Positions 1-9,034 of a DNA stretch of 64,000 bases are shown piece by piece. The stretch is from Haloarcula vallismortis ATCC 29715. GTDB lineage: Archaea > Halobacteriota > Halobacteria > Halobacteriales > Haloarculaceae. Location of the stretch: assembly GCF_000337775.1 (NCBI RefSeq), contig NZ_AOLQ01000069.1:310001-374000 (forward strand). The letters run 5' to 3'. The position numbers and the translations under genes are program-made. The notes below the pieces were generated by a model that was not told the origin of the DNA, ran no database searches, and saw only the letters and a list, made by a program, of their open reading frames with translations. Each line of letters starts with the position of its first letter. The stretch's first letter is position 1.

Positions 1-108
1 CCGCTCTACGTCACGTAACGCGAATAGTATCCGGCGGCGGTCTTCATGTCGCACCGCGTTGAGTTGAGTACGCAGACGCTGTGGCTGCATCTGGTTCTGG
101 TTGTTCAT
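1..108 (-). CDS. N-terminal fragment of a probable winged-helix (DUF7344-like) protein
   Basis: Only the first 36 codons are in the window; the gene runs off the left edge. The start is the ATG read leftward from 108. The visible peptide begins MNNQNQMQPQRL and continues with HEDRRRILFAL. A basic RRR followed by a hydrophobic helix after a short polar leader is typical of haloarchaeal winged-helix domains of the DUF7344 type, which are presumed DNA-binding regulators. An AT-rich stretch at about 149-158 could be its promoter, giving a leader of some 20 bases. The frame stays open to the edge. Family assignment rests on one helix and is tentative; that this is a real gene start is more secure. 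Confidence 0.55.
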   Translation of the reverse strand, partial: MNNQNQMQPQRLRTQLNAVRHEDRRRILFALRDVER

Positions 109-459
109 TGTACGGGTGTATGTCTGACTACCTGATAGGTATGCACTATTTTAACCACTCTAACAGTTTTGATTATCAGAGTGACTAATCCGGAGCTACG
201 CCCACAGATGGCCCGAATATCGGTGTGAAACGGTGGACCTACGGTGGCGGCACTACCCGTTACTGCCACCGCAGAGTGATAGTATTCTGCCACTGAATCT
301 CATCGGTAACTCTTCTAACCCAGTCCAACTGCTTCACAAATCCGATAGTACCCCGTAGACGTGTTCACTCGGTTTCAGTACTCCGAGCGAATAAGAAATT
401 AGCGCCCACTCGCTTTTTTCACGCCGTTAGACCACGTCTGACGGGCTGATAGAGACGCC
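109..459. other. Intergenic region downstream of dnaK
   Basis: I find no convincing coding frame in these 351 bases. The region holds the probable 3' end of the dnaK transcript, which runs leftward, and the promoter of the partial gene at 1-108. It contains one good hairpin (242-271) and a weaker one (CTCGG at 368-372 with CCGAG at 383-387, 10-base loop). A six-base T run near 413-418 is on the plus strand, so it would not terminate dnaK. Confidence 0.6.
242..271. repeat. Intergenic hairpin downstream of dnaK
   Basis: CGGTGGCGG (242-250) pairs with CTGCCACCG (263-271) as a 9-bp stem with one G.T wobble and a 12-base loop. It lies about 190 bases past the dnaK stop. It could be a 3' UTR or termination structure, but no T run follows it in the dnaK direction, so the function is a guess. 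Confidence 0.4.
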
Positions 460-2364
460 CTATTCTTCGTCGTCTTCGTCGACGTCTTCGAAGTCAGCGT
501 CGACGTACTCCTCTCCCTGCTCGGCCGCGCCGCCTGCTGCGCCGCCGGGACCGGCAGCCCCGCCGGGGCCGGCTGCGCCACCCGGACCAGCGCCCGCAGC
601 GCCGCCGGCGGCCTGCTGGGCCTGCTCCTGATACATCTGCTTGCCGATCTCCTGTAGCTCCTCACTCAGGGTCTCGGTAACCGCCTCGTAGTCTTCCTTC
701 GTGGCGTCCTCGTCTTCGAGGACTTCCTCGACGTCCTCGATCTTGGCCTCGATATCGGACCGGAGGTCGTCGTCGATCTCCTCCTCGTTCTCGTCGAGAA
801 GCGTCTCGGCACGGCGGACGGACGCCTCGGCCTCGTTACGGGCTTCGATGCGCTCGCGGCGCTGCTCGTCCTCCTCGGCGTGCTGTTCGGCCTCCTGCTG
901 CATCTCTTCGATCTGCTCGTCGGAGAGGCCAGCACCGCCTTCGATGGTGATGTCCTCCTTGTTGCCCGACCCCTTGTCCTCGGCTTCGACGTTGACGATG
1001 CCGTTCTCGTCGATGTTGAACGACACTTCAATCTGAGGCGTGCCCGCGGGGGCCGGCGGGATGCCCGAGAGCGCGAACGCGCCGAGCAGTTCGTTCTCCT
1101 CGGCGATCTCGCGTTCGCCCTGGAAGACGCGGATCTGGACCTGCGTCTGGTTGTCCTGTGCAGTCGTGAAGATCTTCGACTCCTCGGTCGGGATGGTGGT
1201 GTTCTTGTCGATGAGGCGCTCGAACAGGCCACCTTTGACTTCGACACCGAGGGACAGCGGTGTCACGTCGAGCAGAACGATGTCATCCACATCGCCCGAG
1301 AGGACACCGGCCTGGATGGCCGCGCCCAGCGCGACAGCCTCATCGGGGTTGACGTTCTTCTTCGGCTCCTGGCCGGTCATCTCCTCGACCTGGTCCTGCA
1401 CCTGTGGCATCCGCGTCGAGCCACCGACGAGAATGACCTCGTCGATGTCGCTCTTGGTGTAGTCGGCGTCAGCAAGTGCCTGCTCCGTCGGACCGACGGT
1501 GCGCTCGATGAGATCCTCGGTCAGGGACTCGAACTTCGCACGCGTGATCTTCTGTTCGAGGTCCAGCGGCCCGTCGTCCGTGGTCGCGATGAACGGGAGG
1601 TTGATGCGGGTCTCCTTACGCGAGGAGAGTTCGATCTTGGCTTCCTCGGCGGCCTCGGTCAGCCGCTGGAGGGCCTGCCGGTCGTCACGGAGATCGATAC
1701 CGTGTTCGGCCTCGAACTCGTCGGCGAGGTAGTCGATGATAGCGTGGTCCCAGTCGTCGCCACCGAGGTCGTTGTCCCCGTTGGTCGCGACGACTTCGTA
1801 GACGCCCCCGCCCAGGTCGAGGATGGACACGTCGAAGGTTCCGCCCCCGAGGTCGTACACGAGGACGGTCTGGTCTGACTCGTCGTCGAGGCCGTAGGCC
1901 ATCGCGGCCGCCGTCGGCTCGTTGACGATACGCTCGACCTCGAAGCCGGCGATTTCGCCGGCGTCCTTGGTCGCCTGACGCTGTCGGTCGTTGAAGTACG
2001 CTGGAACGGTAATGACAGCCTTCTCGATTTCGTCGCCGAGATACTCTTCGGCGTCGTGTTTGATCTTCTGGAGAATCATCGCCGAGACCTGCTCCGGCGT
2101 GTACTCCTCCCCGTCCAGTTCGACCGTGTAATCGTCTTCGCCCATGTGGCGCTTGATCGACTGGATCGTCTCGTCGGGGTTCTTTACCGCCTGGTTCTTC
2201 GCCGGTTTCCCAACGAGCCGCTCGCCGTCGTCGAATGCGACGACGGACGGTGTTGTCCGCTCGCCTTCGCCGTTGACAATGATTTCAGGGTCGCCACCTT
2301 CCATGACCGCGAACGCGCTGTTCGTGGTCCCAAGGTCGATACCCAGAATCTTGTTGCTCGCCAT
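460..2364 (-). CDS. dnaK: Hsp70 chaperone DnaK
   Basis: ATP-dependent Hsp70 that binds exposed hydrophobic segments of unfolded proteins, working with DnaJ and with the exchange factor GrpE encoded just upstream. The 634 residues match the usual length. The actin-like ATPase domain shows GIDLGTTNS at residues 8-16 and DLGGGTFD at 171-178. The linker and substrate-binding domain begin near [10 protein letters not shown], about residue 370. A helical lid follows, then a low-complexity Gly/Ala/Pro repeat and a very acidic tail ([17 protein letters not shown]), as in haloarchaeal DnaK. The gene has its own TATA-like box about 30 bases upstream and is 165 bp from grpE, so it can be transcribed separately. 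It ends in TAG. Confidence 0.98.
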   Translation of the reverse strand: MASNKILGIDLGTTNSAFAVMEGGDPEIIVNGEGERTTPSVVAFDDGERLVGKPAKNQAVKNPDETIQSIKRHMGEDDYTVELDGEEYTPEQVSAMILQKIKHDAEEYLGDEIEKAVITVPAYFNDRQRQATKDAGEIAGFEVERIVNEPTAAAMAYGLDDESDQTVLVYDLGGGTFDVSILDLGGGVYEVVATNGDNDLGGDDWDHAIIDYLADEFEAEHGIDLRDDRQALQRLTEAAEEAKIELSSRKETRINLPFIATTDDGPLDLEQKITRAKFESLTEDLIERTVGPTEQALADADYTKSDIDEVILVGGSTRMPQVQDQVEEMTGQEPKKNVNPDEAVALGAAIQAGVLSGDVDDIVLLDVTPLSLGVEVKGGLFERLIDKNTTIPTEESKIFTTAQDNQTQVQIRVFQGEREIAEENELLGAFALSGIPPAPAGTPQIEVSFNIDENGIVNVEAEDKGSGNKEDITIEGGAGLSDEQIEEMQQEAEQHAEEDEQRRERIEARNEAEASVRRAETLLDENEEEIDDDLRSDIEAKIEDVEEVLEDEDATKEDYEAVTETLSEELQEIGKQMYQEQAQQAAGGAAGAGPGGAAGPGGAAGPGGAAGGAAEQGEEYVDADFEDVDEDDEE

Positions 2365-2392
2365 CTTACCCGCTCATAGCGGATTGGGCCGG

Positions 2393-2399
2393 TTAAAAG
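2393..2399 (-). promoter_or_regulatory. TATA-like box of dnaK
   Basis: Read leftward the sequence is CTTTTAA, centred about 31 bases before the dnaK ATG. This predicts a start a few bases upstream of the codon, so a near-leaderless message. No separate heat-shock element was recognised. Confidence 0.5.
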
Positions 2400-2529
2400 T
2401 TGCTAGATGCACTGATTGGAAAAACGGACAAAGGGCCTTCCTCCGGGCGGTTTTATACTCGATAGTCTCCTCTGACCGGTGATTATTTAATGTACCGCTA
2501 TACGACCGCTATACCGTCGATATCGCCCG

Positions 2530-3216
2530 CTACTCCTCGCTCTCGCTGACCGTGACCTGTGCTTCGCGCAACACTTTGTCGGCCATCTCGTAGCCCGGCC
2601 GGTGCACATCAGCGATTGCCCCGTCCGGCTGGTCGCTGTCGACGCGGGCAAGCACCTGATGCTGTGTCGGGTCGACGTCTCCGCCGGGCTCGGGGTCGAT
2701 AACCTCGACATTCTCGGCATCGAGCACGTCGTCAAGCTGGCGGAGCGTGGATTCGACCCCGCCTCTGATATCGCTGTCCTCGTCCTGTTCGAGCGCGCGC
2801 TCCAGATTGTCCCGAACGTCGAGCAGGCGCGTTACGAGGTCTTCGGTGGCACGCTTCTGTTCCTGCTCCCGCCGCTTGTCCATCCGCTTCTTGTAGTTCT
2901 GGAACTCTGCTTGCTTGCGTTTGAGCTTCTCTTCCAGTTCCGCTATCTCGCCGTCCTGTTGCTCGACCTGCGATTCGAGGCTGTCCACGCGCGCTCGCAG
3001 TGCAGAGAGCTCCCGAGCGATGTCTTCGGCATCCGACTCGGCGACCCGGTCGACCAGATCGTCGTCGACATCGAACTCGCCCAGGTCAACCTCGTCTGCG
3101 TTGATGTCTTCGGGGACATCCTCAAGATCCGCGTCGACATCGCCGTCCGCTTGCGCCTCGCTCGCGGTCGACTCCTCCGTCGCGGCCGTGTCGTCGGCTG
3201 CGTCCTGCTCGGTCAT
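2530..3216 (-). CDS. grpE: Nucleotide exchange factor GrpE
   Basis: GrpE releases ADP from DnaK so that the chaperone cycle can restart. The protein has 228 residues. The first 75 or so are highly acidic and probably disordered, the usual haloarchaeal extension. A long coiled coil follows (ESQVEQQDGEIAELEEKLK and beyond, about 75-125) that forms the GrpE dimer. The C-terminal half ends in a beta domain with the family-typical sequence HRPGYEMADKVLREAQVTVS. The gene is read in the same direction as dnaK and lies immediately upstream of it. Its own TATA-like box (GGATAAAAGG, 3238-3247) sits 27 bases before the ATG, so the transcript is probably leaderless. Confidence 0.96.
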   Translation of the reverse strand: MTEQDAADDTAATEESTASEAQADGDVDADLEDVPEDINADEVDLGEFDVDDDLVDRVAESDAEDIARELSALRARVDSLESQVEQQDGEIAELEEKLKRKQAEFQNYKKRMDKRREQEQKRATEDLVTRLLDVRDNLERALEQDEDSDIRGGVESTLRQLDDVLDAENVEVIDPEPGGDVDPTQHQVLARVDSDQPDGAIADVHRPGYEMADKVLREAQVTVSESEE

Positions 3217-3291
3217 ACCCGATAGAAGTCGTCACGTGGATAAAAGGATTCAGAAACGGGCTGGCGGTGACGCTGCCCACCGACGCCGGCG

Positions 3292-3483
3292 TCACAGGAG
3301 GAAGCTAACGACCATCAGAACGAGGAACACGACAACCAGTATCTTTGCGATTCGCATGCTAAGCCCCGCGATACCACCCAGGCCAGCGAGCCCGGCGACG
3401 ACGGCGAGGACGAGAAACAGCAGCGCCAGTTCGAGGAACCCGCCACCGGCTTGGAGCGGAACCGCGGTCAGTAGGTGCGTCAT
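3292..3483 (-). CDS. DUF1328-type small membrane protein
   Basis: A 63-residue peptide with two hydrophobic segments: FLELALLFLVLAVVAGLAGL near the middle and ILVVVFLVLMVVSFLL at the C terminus. Size, glycine content and the order helix, glycine-rich turn, helix match the DUF1328/YtjA family of tiny membrane proteins of unknown function. The start is the ATG at 3483 rather than an upstream TTG, because an AT-rich box (TTTATTATA, about 3507-3515) lies 27-28 bases before it. No partner gene is obvious; the neighbours are grpE and a hypothetical gene, each with its own promoter. Confidence 0.8.
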   Translation of the reverse strand: MTHLLTAVPLQAGGGFLELALLFLVLAVVAGLAGLGGIAGLSMRIAKILVVVFLVLMVVSFLL

Positions 3484-3528
3484 GACAGTGTACAACGCCG
3501 TCTCCTCGGTTTATTATACAGCCACTAA

Positions 3529-4149
3529 TCAGGGGCCGACAGCGAACGCGTCGGGGTCGTACTGGAACCTCACGCGGTAGGTCTCCCACTCGCCAAGTTC
3601 TTCGAGCCGGTACTTGCTGAAGGTGGGGTTCCGTACCAGCTCCAGTTCCGCAAGCCGCTCCTGAACTGGGTCGAAGAGGGTCTCCCAGTCGAGTTCTCGG
3701 AGCGATTCATCGGGGGTTTCATCGCTCTCGGTGAACGTCAGGCCGTCATCGCTTCGTTCGATTGTCCCGTACTGATATCGGCTCCACACGGTGTACTCCC
3801 CGAACGGAACAGTTTCAGTCGGCGGCGGTGGTCGGCGGTACTGCGCCTGAAACCGCTGGTGTGTCTCGCCGCCACCCCACAGCACCCCGCGGGTAAGGAG
3901 CTTTATCCGTCGGTCGGTGTCCACGCCGCTGTTGTAAATGACACGGGCGTGGTCGTACTCACTGGACTGGAACTGGTCAGCGACGCCGTCGTCGTGGTGG
4001 ATGTCGACCTCGTGCTGATACGGCAACGGCGTCCGGAGGGCGCGTTCGAGCACCGAGACCGTCTCAGCGCCCCGGCGCAGGTCGTCGTACGGCCCTGTCC
4101 CACGCCACTGCGCTGGGTCAGCCTCGTCGGGGTCGACCCATCGGTCCAT
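3529..4149 (-). CDS. Conserved haloarchaeal protein of unknown function
   Basis: 206 residues, acidic and soluble, with no signal peptide or membrane segment. I do not recognise the family with confidence. It contains Pro-rich RRPPPPTETVPFGEY near the middle and a C-terminal TYRVRFQYDPDAF. A T-rich box (TTAGTTTTT, about 4171-4180) lies 27 bases before the ATG, so the gene has its own leaderless-type promoter and is probably monocistronic. It sits between cbf5 and the DUF1328 gene, all on the minus strand. Codon use and acidity match its neighbours, so I think it is a genuine gene. I can give no function. Confidence 0.8.
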   Translation of the reverse strand: MDRWVDPDEADPAQWRGTGPYDDLRRGAETVSVLERALRTPLPYQHEVDIHHDDGVADQFQSSEYDHARVIYNSGVDTDRRIKLLTRGVLWGGGETHQRFQAQYRRPPPPTETVPFGEYTVWSRYQYGTIERSDDGLTFTESDETPDESLRELDWETLFDPVQERLAELELVRNPTFSKYRLEELGEWETYRVRFQYDPDAFAVGP

Positions 4150-4241
4150 GCTCGCAGTATGTTGCAGACGTTGTTAGTTTTTCCTGCGACGTGTGTGCAT
4201 GCTCGACCCGGGACGACTGACGCTGACACCAGAACGACGAG

Positions 4242-5132
4242 TTATACCAGCACGCGATTGATTTCGACAACAAGGCCGTCATCGGCGTCCGGGTCGCCGA
4301 CGAGCGTCCCCAGACAGACCGCAGCGCCGTCCGGTGTGACACAGACCACTTGCGAACCCTGTTCGGGTGTCGCGTCGCCCGTCTCGGCCGGCCCGGCCCC
4401 GATGACGCCCGGCGCGTACACCGGTGCGCCCTCGGCGACTTCGCGGGCCGCACTCGGGGCAATCCTGACCCGCGGCAGGTGGACCAGCGCGCGCTCGGCC
4501 GGCTGGATGATCTCGCGCAGTTGTGATTCGTCCCCCTCGTCGGCGAACGCGAGCGCATCCACGAGGTCGTGCATCGTCGACAGCGACGCGTCGTCGAAGG
4601 TACCGGTCGCCGTCCGTCGGAGGTCACCCATGTGCGCGCCGGTCCCCGCCGCCAATCCGATATCGTGACACAGCTTCCGGATGTACGTGCCCGACGCGCA
4701 CTGTACTCGCAGGAGCAATCGACGCTCGCCCTGTTCGAGGATGTCCAGCGAGTGAATCCGCCGCGCGCGTAGCTGGCGCTTCACCGCACTCTTTCGGGGC
4801 GGCTTCTGGTAGACCTCGGTCTCGAACTCGGCGACGATATCCGCGATATCGGCCGGGGCCTGATCATGGAGTTCCAGCACGGTGACGTACTCCTTGACGG
4901 CGTCGTCGAACACCTGTGCCATCCGGGCGGCGTCGCCGAGCAACACGGGCAGACAGCCGGTCACCTTCGGGTCAAGCGTCCCGCCGTGGGCGACCCGGTC
5001 CTGTCCGGTGGCGTCCCGAATCCAGGCCGCGACCTGATGGGCCGACGGGCCCGGCGGCTTATCGAGGTTGACGACGCCGAAAGAGCGAAGCGAATCCGGG
5101 GCCCGTTCGTTGGGCGGGGCACGAAGCGTCAT
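4242..5132 (-). CDS. cbf5: Pseudouridine synthase Cbf5/TruB family
   Basis: Catalytic subunit of archaeal H/ACA ribonucleoprotein, and possibly a stand-alone tRNA psi-55 synthase, converting uridine to pseudouridine in rRNA or tRNA. Of 296 residues, the first two thirds are the TruB fold: GVVNLDKPPGPSAHQV is motif I, and the catalytic Asp is D54 in GGTLDP. The tail (about 215-296, including VRIAPSAAREVAEGAPVYAP) looks like the C-terminal PUA domain that binds the ACA-containing stem. The ATG lies 4 bases after the cmk stop, so translation is probably coupled in one operon. The adk-DUF106-cmk-cbf5 order is widespread in archaea. Confidence 0.93.
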   Translation of the reverse strand: MTLRAPPNERAPDSLRSFGVVNLDKPPGPSAHQVAAWIRDATGQDRVAHGGTLDPKVTGCLPVLLGDAARMAQVFDDAVKEYVTVLELHDQAPADIADIVAEFETEVYQKPPRKSAVKRQLRARRIHSLDILEQGERRLLLRVQCASGTYIRKLCHDIGLAAGTGAHMGDLRRTATGTFDDASLSTMHDLVDALAFADEGDESQLREIIQPAERALVHLPRVRIAPSAAREVAEGAPVYAPGVIGAGPAETGDATPEQGSQVVCVTPDGAAVCLGTLVGDPDADDGLVVEINRVLV

Positions 5133-5136
5133 CGGC

Positions 5137-5715
5137 TCAGAACTCGTACCGGATGTTCTCGACCGGCGCTTGCCCCTCGTCGCCGTCAGGGCTGTACGAC
5201 TCGACGGCGTGTAACGTCACGCTCAGGACGCCCTGCGGGTCCCAGCGGGCGGTGTTGACCGACAGGTCGTAGATAGAGAGGTCGTCGAAGTTGATGTCGT
5301 AGTAGTCGCTGTAGCGCTGGGCCTCGCTCTCGCCGCGCTCCCGCGTCTCGGTTTTGGCCTGCTCGAAGGGCTTGTTCTCCCGCGTCGCGATGCGGTCGGC
5401 GCGCACATCTAGGGGCGCGGTCAGCCACAGTTTCATGTCGGCGTACTCGCCCGCCATCCAGCCGGCGAGACGGGATTCCAGCACGAGATCGTCGCGCTCG
5501 GCGGCGATGTCTCGGAGCCGGCGGTCGAGGTCGCGGTCTATCTGGTCGTCCTCCTCGGCGGCCTTGTTCAGCTCCAGCGGTGTCATCCCGCGTTCCTCAG
5601 CCAGCGAGCGGAAGATATCGCCGCCGCTGACGTGCTCGTAGTTCAGGGCGTCGGCCAGGCTCTTGGCAAGCGTACTCTTGCCGCTGCCGGCCGGGCCGGA
5701 GACGGTAATCAACAT
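5137..5715 (-). CDS. cmk: Cytidylate kinase (archaeal AAA-type)
   Basis: Phosphorylates CMP/dCMP with ATP in pyrimidine nucleotide salvage and synthesis. The 192-residue length fits the short archaeal form. The N-terminal P-loop GPAGSGKST occupies residues 7-15, followed by [16 protein letters not shown], a nucleotide-monophosphate site typical of this family. [10 protein letters not shown] and the Arg-rich lid ([22 protein letters not shown]) follow. It is the second-last gene of the adk-DUF106-cmk-cbf5 cluster, 45 bp after DUF106 and 4 bp before cbf5. A weak TATA-like box (CTTTCTA, near 5741) suggests it can also be transcribed on its own. Confidence 0.93.
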   Translation of the reverse strand: MLITVSGPAGSGKSTLAKSLADALNYEHVSGGDIFRSLAEERGMTPLELNKAAEEDDQIDRDLDRRLRDIAAERDDLVLESRLAGWMAGEYADMKLWLTAPLDVRADRIATRENKPFEQAKTETRERGESEAQRYSDYYDINFDDLSIYDLSVNTARWDPQGVLSVTLHAVESYSPDGDEGQAPVENIRYEF

Positions 5716-5760
5716 AGAGGTGTTCGGGAGGCCCCGATAGAAAGGGCTGTCTCTTCGCGC

Positions 5761-6651
5761 CTACCCAGTCGGCGTCGTCTCGACGTTGAGCGCCTTCCGG
5801 ATGATCTGGGTGAAGGAGAGCGAACAGAGGAAGTACCAGACAATCCACGCCTGGACCGGGCCGGCGACGCTGTTGCTCCATGCCTCAACCTCACCGAAGA
5901 TGGGGAGCGTAATCACCGGACTCGCGTCGACGCCGGCGCCAAAGACAATCCAGTAGAGCCAGAGGAACAGCGGGATGTTGACCAGCATGATCCACACCAT
6001 CGGGCGGAACTGCTGTTTGAACATCCCCATCTGGTCGGTCATCAGCTCCATCTGTTCCTCTTCGAGGCGGTCCAGCGCCTCCTGGTCGTCGCGTTCTTTC
6101 GCGGCCTTGCGGCGCTCTTTCAGGTCCTCCATCTTCTCTTGGTGGTCACCCATCCCCGACATGTCCATGAGGTTGTCCTGCAGAATCGTCGAGGTGGTCC
6201 CGGTGATAATCGCAAGCACCAGGATAACGGCGTAGAACGGCAGCATGTCGTTGAGCGGCCCGAGGAAGATGTCGATGAAATCGCCCGCAATAACGTCGCG
6301 GACCGAGGTCATCGAGTAGCCGGCAAACAGGCCGAGCGTCGCGAGCCCGGCAAGCTTGTCCCACTTTGACCAGCCGCTGTCCTCGTCATCGTCACTCGGG
6401 GCGGCATCCGACTCTTCGAGCGCCTCACGAACGCCGTCGGGGTCGTCGATGACGAACCCCTCGCCATCGGCGTCGATGAGCAGGCCGGACTCGATGAGCC
6501 GGCCCCACTCGCCGCTCGTGAGGTCGTCGCTCACGTCACTCCAGGTGACGGTCCCGTTCTCTTCGGCCGCAGCGAGCACCGTCGAGAGCGCGTCAGTCAT
6601 TGCCTCGCCGTCTTCGGCGAGTCGTTCTACCTTCGGCGCGGTACGTGCCAT
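5761..6651 (-). CDS. DUF106 membrane protein, Oxa1/EMC3/TMCO1-type insertase
   Basis: Archaeal member of the Oxa1 superfamily, thought to help insert membrane proteins and related to eukaryotic EMC3 and TMCO1. The 296 residues start with a soluble helical domain containing TVTWSDVSDDLTSGEWGRL, perhaps winged-helix, unusual for the core family. Membrane segments follow at FYAVILVLAIITGTTSTIL and MVWIMLVNIPLFLWLYWIVF, with another near VQAWIVWYFLCSLSF. The helix between the first two is charged and coiled (KMEDLKERRKAAKERDDQEA), the cytosolic hairpin characteristic of DUF106. The gene lies between adk and cmk. Function is inferred from the family. Confidence 0.88.
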   Translation of the reverse strand: MARTAPKVERLAEDGEAMTDALSTVLAAAEENGTVTWSDVSDDLTSGEWGRLIESGLLIDADGEGFVIDDPDGVREALEESDAAPSDDDEDSGWSKWDKLAGLATLGLFAGYSMTSVRDVIAGDFIDIFLGPLNDMLPFYAVILVLAIITGTTSTILQDNLMDMSGMGDHQEKMEDLKERRKAAKERDDQEALDRLEEEQMELMTDQMGMFKQQFRPMVWIMLVNIPLFLWLYWIVFGAGVDASPVITLPIFGEVEAWSNSVAGPVQAWIVWYFLCSLSFTQIIRKALNVETTPTG

Positions 6652-6738
6652 TGTGTGTGTTTGAGTTGCGACGGCATATCAACGTTTTACTCTGACTGTC
6701 TCGACGGTATCGGCCCCAAACGGTGGTTCCGTCGGGTT

Positions 6739-7389
6739 TCAGGCCGTCTGTGCGTCAACAGCGTCCTGAATCTCGCTCCAGACCTCGTCGGGCGTCTGCT
6801 CACCATCGACGGCGACGAAGCCATCGTGGTCCTCGTAGTGGTCGATGACTGGCGCGGTGTTGTCGTCGAACACGTCCAGTCGGTTGCGGACGGACTCCTC
6901 GTTGTCGTCGTCACGCTGGATGAGTTCGCCGCCGCATTCGTCACAGACACCGTCCTCTTCGGGCTGGTTGAACTCGACGTGGTAGTTCGTGCCACAGTCG
7001 TCACAGACGCGGCGGCCCGTGAGCCGGTCGACCAGCTCCTCGCGGGAGACGGAAAGCGAGAGGACCACGTCAAGGTCGGTCATCCCTTCCAGTTCCTCGG
7101 CCTGTTCGAGGTTGCGCGGATAGCCGTCGAGGACGAACCCGTCGGCCTGGGACAGCGCCTCGTCGACGATGGCGTTGACGACCGCGTCCGGCACGAGGTC
7201 ACCCGCTTCCATGTACTCACGGGGCGTGTCGTATTCGGTGTCCATGTCGCTGATGTCCATGTCCTTGTTCGCCCGGAGCGCGTCACCGGTGGTGACGTGT
7301 TCGACGCCGTATTCCTCGGCGAGGTTGGCGCTCTGAGTTCCTTTGCCGGCTCCCGGCGGCCCGAGAATCAGGATTCGCGGATTCGACAT
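6739..7389 (-). CDS. adk: Adenylate kinase
   Basis: Interconverts ATP + AMP and 2 ADP. The 216 residues are the bacterial-type long form. The P-loop GPPGAGKGT lies at residues 10-18, then GDALRANK (AMP site) and [12 protein letters not shown]. The lid carries a zinc knuckle: CDDCG followed by CDECGG. I chose the ATG at 7389 because it directly precedes the [11 protein letters not shown] core. A longer in-frame reading runs to 7527 but overlaps the divergent bcp gene and has no conserved residues. It is the first gene of the adk-DUF106-cmk-cbf5 run and diverges from bcp. Confidence 0.96.
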   Translation of the reverse strand: MSNPRILILGPPGAGKGTQSANLAEEYGVEHVTTGDALRANKDMDISDMDTEYDTPREYMEAGDLVPDAVVNAIVDEALSQADGFVLDGYPRNLEQAEELEGMTDLDVVLSLSVSREELVDRLTGRRVCDDCGTNYHVEFNQPEEDGVCDECGGELIQRDDDNEESVRNRLDVFDDNTAPVIDHYEDHDGFVAVDGEQTPDEVWSEIQDAVDAQTA

Positions 7390-7495
7390 AGGCAGGGTTT
7401 CTGAGGGGTCGGTTAAATGGTTGTCCAAATCCTGCCGTCGGGACGCACTGCCGCCACCCAAAGGTGTGTAGGCCTGCCGAGCATATCCGAGCGTA

Positions 7496-7948
7496 ATGCT
7501 CGAACCCGGAGCGCCCGCGCCCGACATCAGCGCACAGAATCAGTTCGGCGAACCCGTCTCGCTCGACTTCGAGGAACCGACGGTCGTGTACTTCTATCCC
7601 GAAGATTTCACCGGCGGTTGCACCATCGAAGCGCGTGACTTTCAGGAACACCTCCCGCAGTTCCGCGAAGGCGGCATCGCCGTCTACGGCGTCTCGATGG
7701 ACGATGTGGCGACCCACGAGGAGTTTGCAGAGGAAGAAGGCCTGCTGTACGACCTGCTGGCAGACCCTGACGGGACCGTGGCCGAAGCGTTCGGCCTAGA
7801 CACGAGCGGCGGCCGGACGGCCCGCCGGACGTTCGTGCTGGCCGACGGCGAAGTGAAGTCCGTCTACGACCCGGATCTCTCGGACCCCGAGGGTCACGCC
7901 GAGGAAGTGCTGCGTGACGTTCGCAACGAGTACGTCCAGGGTGGATAG
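7496..7948 (+). CDS. bcp: Peroxiredoxin, Bcp/AhpC-TSA family
   Basis: Thiol peroxidase that reduces hydrogen peroxide and organic hydroperoxides. It has 150 residues and the thioredoxin-like fold signature [19 protein letters not shown], then [20 protein letters not shown]. The Cys in GGCTIEA is the peroxidatic residue. The second Cys that many Bcp proteins have five residues later is replaced (EARDF instead of EACDF), so this looks like a 1-Cys enzyme needing an external thiol. It is divergent from adk, with 106 bp between the two start codons, and faces thrB at its 3' end. The start is the first ATG before the conserved motif. Confidence 0.93.
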   Translation: MLEPGAPAPDISAQNQFGEPVSLDFEEPTVVYFYPEDFTGGCTIEARDFQEHLPQFREGGIAVYGVSMDDVATHEEFAEEEGLLYDLLADPDGTVAEAFGLDTSGGRTARRTFVLADGEVKSVYDPDLSDPEGHAEEVLRDVRNEYVQGG

Positions 7949-8035
7949 CTGGATCCGAGTAGACTGTCACGCCGCGATTCCGAGTGGATTGGCACGCCGC
8001 GACACACGACGGAAACAGCGGCGTCGGTACCCCGC

Positions 8036-8911
8036 TTAGAACACTTCCGCACCGCCGCCGATACGCGTCTGGTAGACGCGAGCGTCGACGCCGCGCTCGC
8101 CGAAGGCGTCGAGCATCGTACTCGCAATCTTTCGACGGTCTTTCTCAGCACACGCGGCGATGACGGTCGGGCCGGCCCCCGAGATGGTGACGCCGGTCGC
8201 ACCGGCCGCCAGGGCAGCTTCACGAACCTGTTCGTAGCCGTCGATGAGTTTCGCACGGGCCGGTGTCACGACAGTGTCGTGCATCCCCCGGCCGACGAGT
8301 TCGGGGTCGTCGCGGTGCATCCCCGTCGTCAGCGCTGCGGCGTTTCCGACCGTCTCTACCATCTGGTCGACGCGGGCGGTCTCCGGGACGACGTTGCGCG
8401 CGTCCCGCGTCGAAACCACGATGTCAGGGAGACAGGCGACGAGGGGGATGTCGGCGTCGACCTGCGTGACGCCCTTGTCGGTCGCGATGGTGAACCCGCC
8501 CATGATCGAGGGGGCGACGTTGTCGTCGTGGGCGTCCCCGGAGACGACGGCCTCGCCCTTGGCTGCGATAGGGACCAGCTCCTCGCGAGAGTAGCCGCGG
8601 TCGTACAGTTCGTTCAGCCCGACGGCCGCTGCGGCGGCGCTGGCCGCGGAAGAACCAAGCCCCGATGCGGGGCGGACGCCCTTGTCTATCTGAATGCGTG
8701 CTGGTGCATCGAGCGCGTCAGCGACCGCGCCGACGGTGTTTTTCTCGGGGTCTTCTGGGATGTACTGGCTGCCAGCGCCGGTCATCTCGATGGTGACCCG
8801 GTCGGCTTTCTCCAGACGGACGACGTCGGCCGGACGCTCCAGTGCGACACCGAACACGTCGAAGCCGCTCCCGAGGTTCGCACTGGTAGCCGGCGCCCGG
8901 ACTGTCAGCAT
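8036..8911 (-). CDS. thrB: Homoserine kinase
   Basis: GHMP kinase that phosphorylates L-homoserine for threonine synthesis. 291 residues, the family length. The N terminus MLTVRAPATSANLGSGFDVF is the GHMP start signature, and RPASGLGSSAASAAAA is the ATP-binding loop. The C-terminal GATGVTISGAGPTVIA is the third GHMP motif. A longer in-frame reading to 9472 would overlap the divergent kinase and is rejected. The start at 8911 lies 27-30 bases after an AAAAAGG stretch (about 8937-8943) that may serve as its TATA box. It is divergent from the sensor kinase at 9035; no other threonine gene is nearby. Confidence 0.95.
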   Translation of the reverse strand: MLTVRAPATSANLGSGFDVFGVALERPADVVRLEKADRVTIEMTGAGSQYIPEDPEKNTVGAVADALDAPARIQIDKGVRPASGLGSSAASAAAAAVGLNELYDRGYSREELVPIAAKGEAVVSGDAHDDNVAPSIMGGFTIATDKGVTQVDADIPLVACLPDIVVSTRDARNVVPETARVDQMVETVGNAAALTTGMHRDDPELVGRGMHDTVVTPARAKLIDGYEQVREAALAAGATGVTISGAGPTVIAACAEKDRRKIASTMLDAFGERGVDARVYQTRIGGGAEVF

Positions 8912-9034
8912 GCCCGGGAATTTCAGCAGTGTAGGCAAAAAGGTAGCGAACCGACACTGTGGCCGTTTTGCAGTACTGAGAACGCGGCCCAAAGGCATAA
9001 GACAGCCAAACCTGACGTTGGAGTAGATACCGAT

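Noticed and set aside
413-418. T6 run as dnaK terminator
   Set aside because: The T residues are on the plus strand while dnaK is transcribed leftward.
880-1878. Long plus-strand open frame opposite dnaK
   Set aside because: Mirror of a strongly conserved dnaK; GC-rich haloarchaeal codons create long antisense frames. No motif or promoter.
7390-7527. 46-codon extension of adenylate kinase
   Set aside because: Overlaps bcp and precedes the conserved [11 protein letters not shown]; no support.
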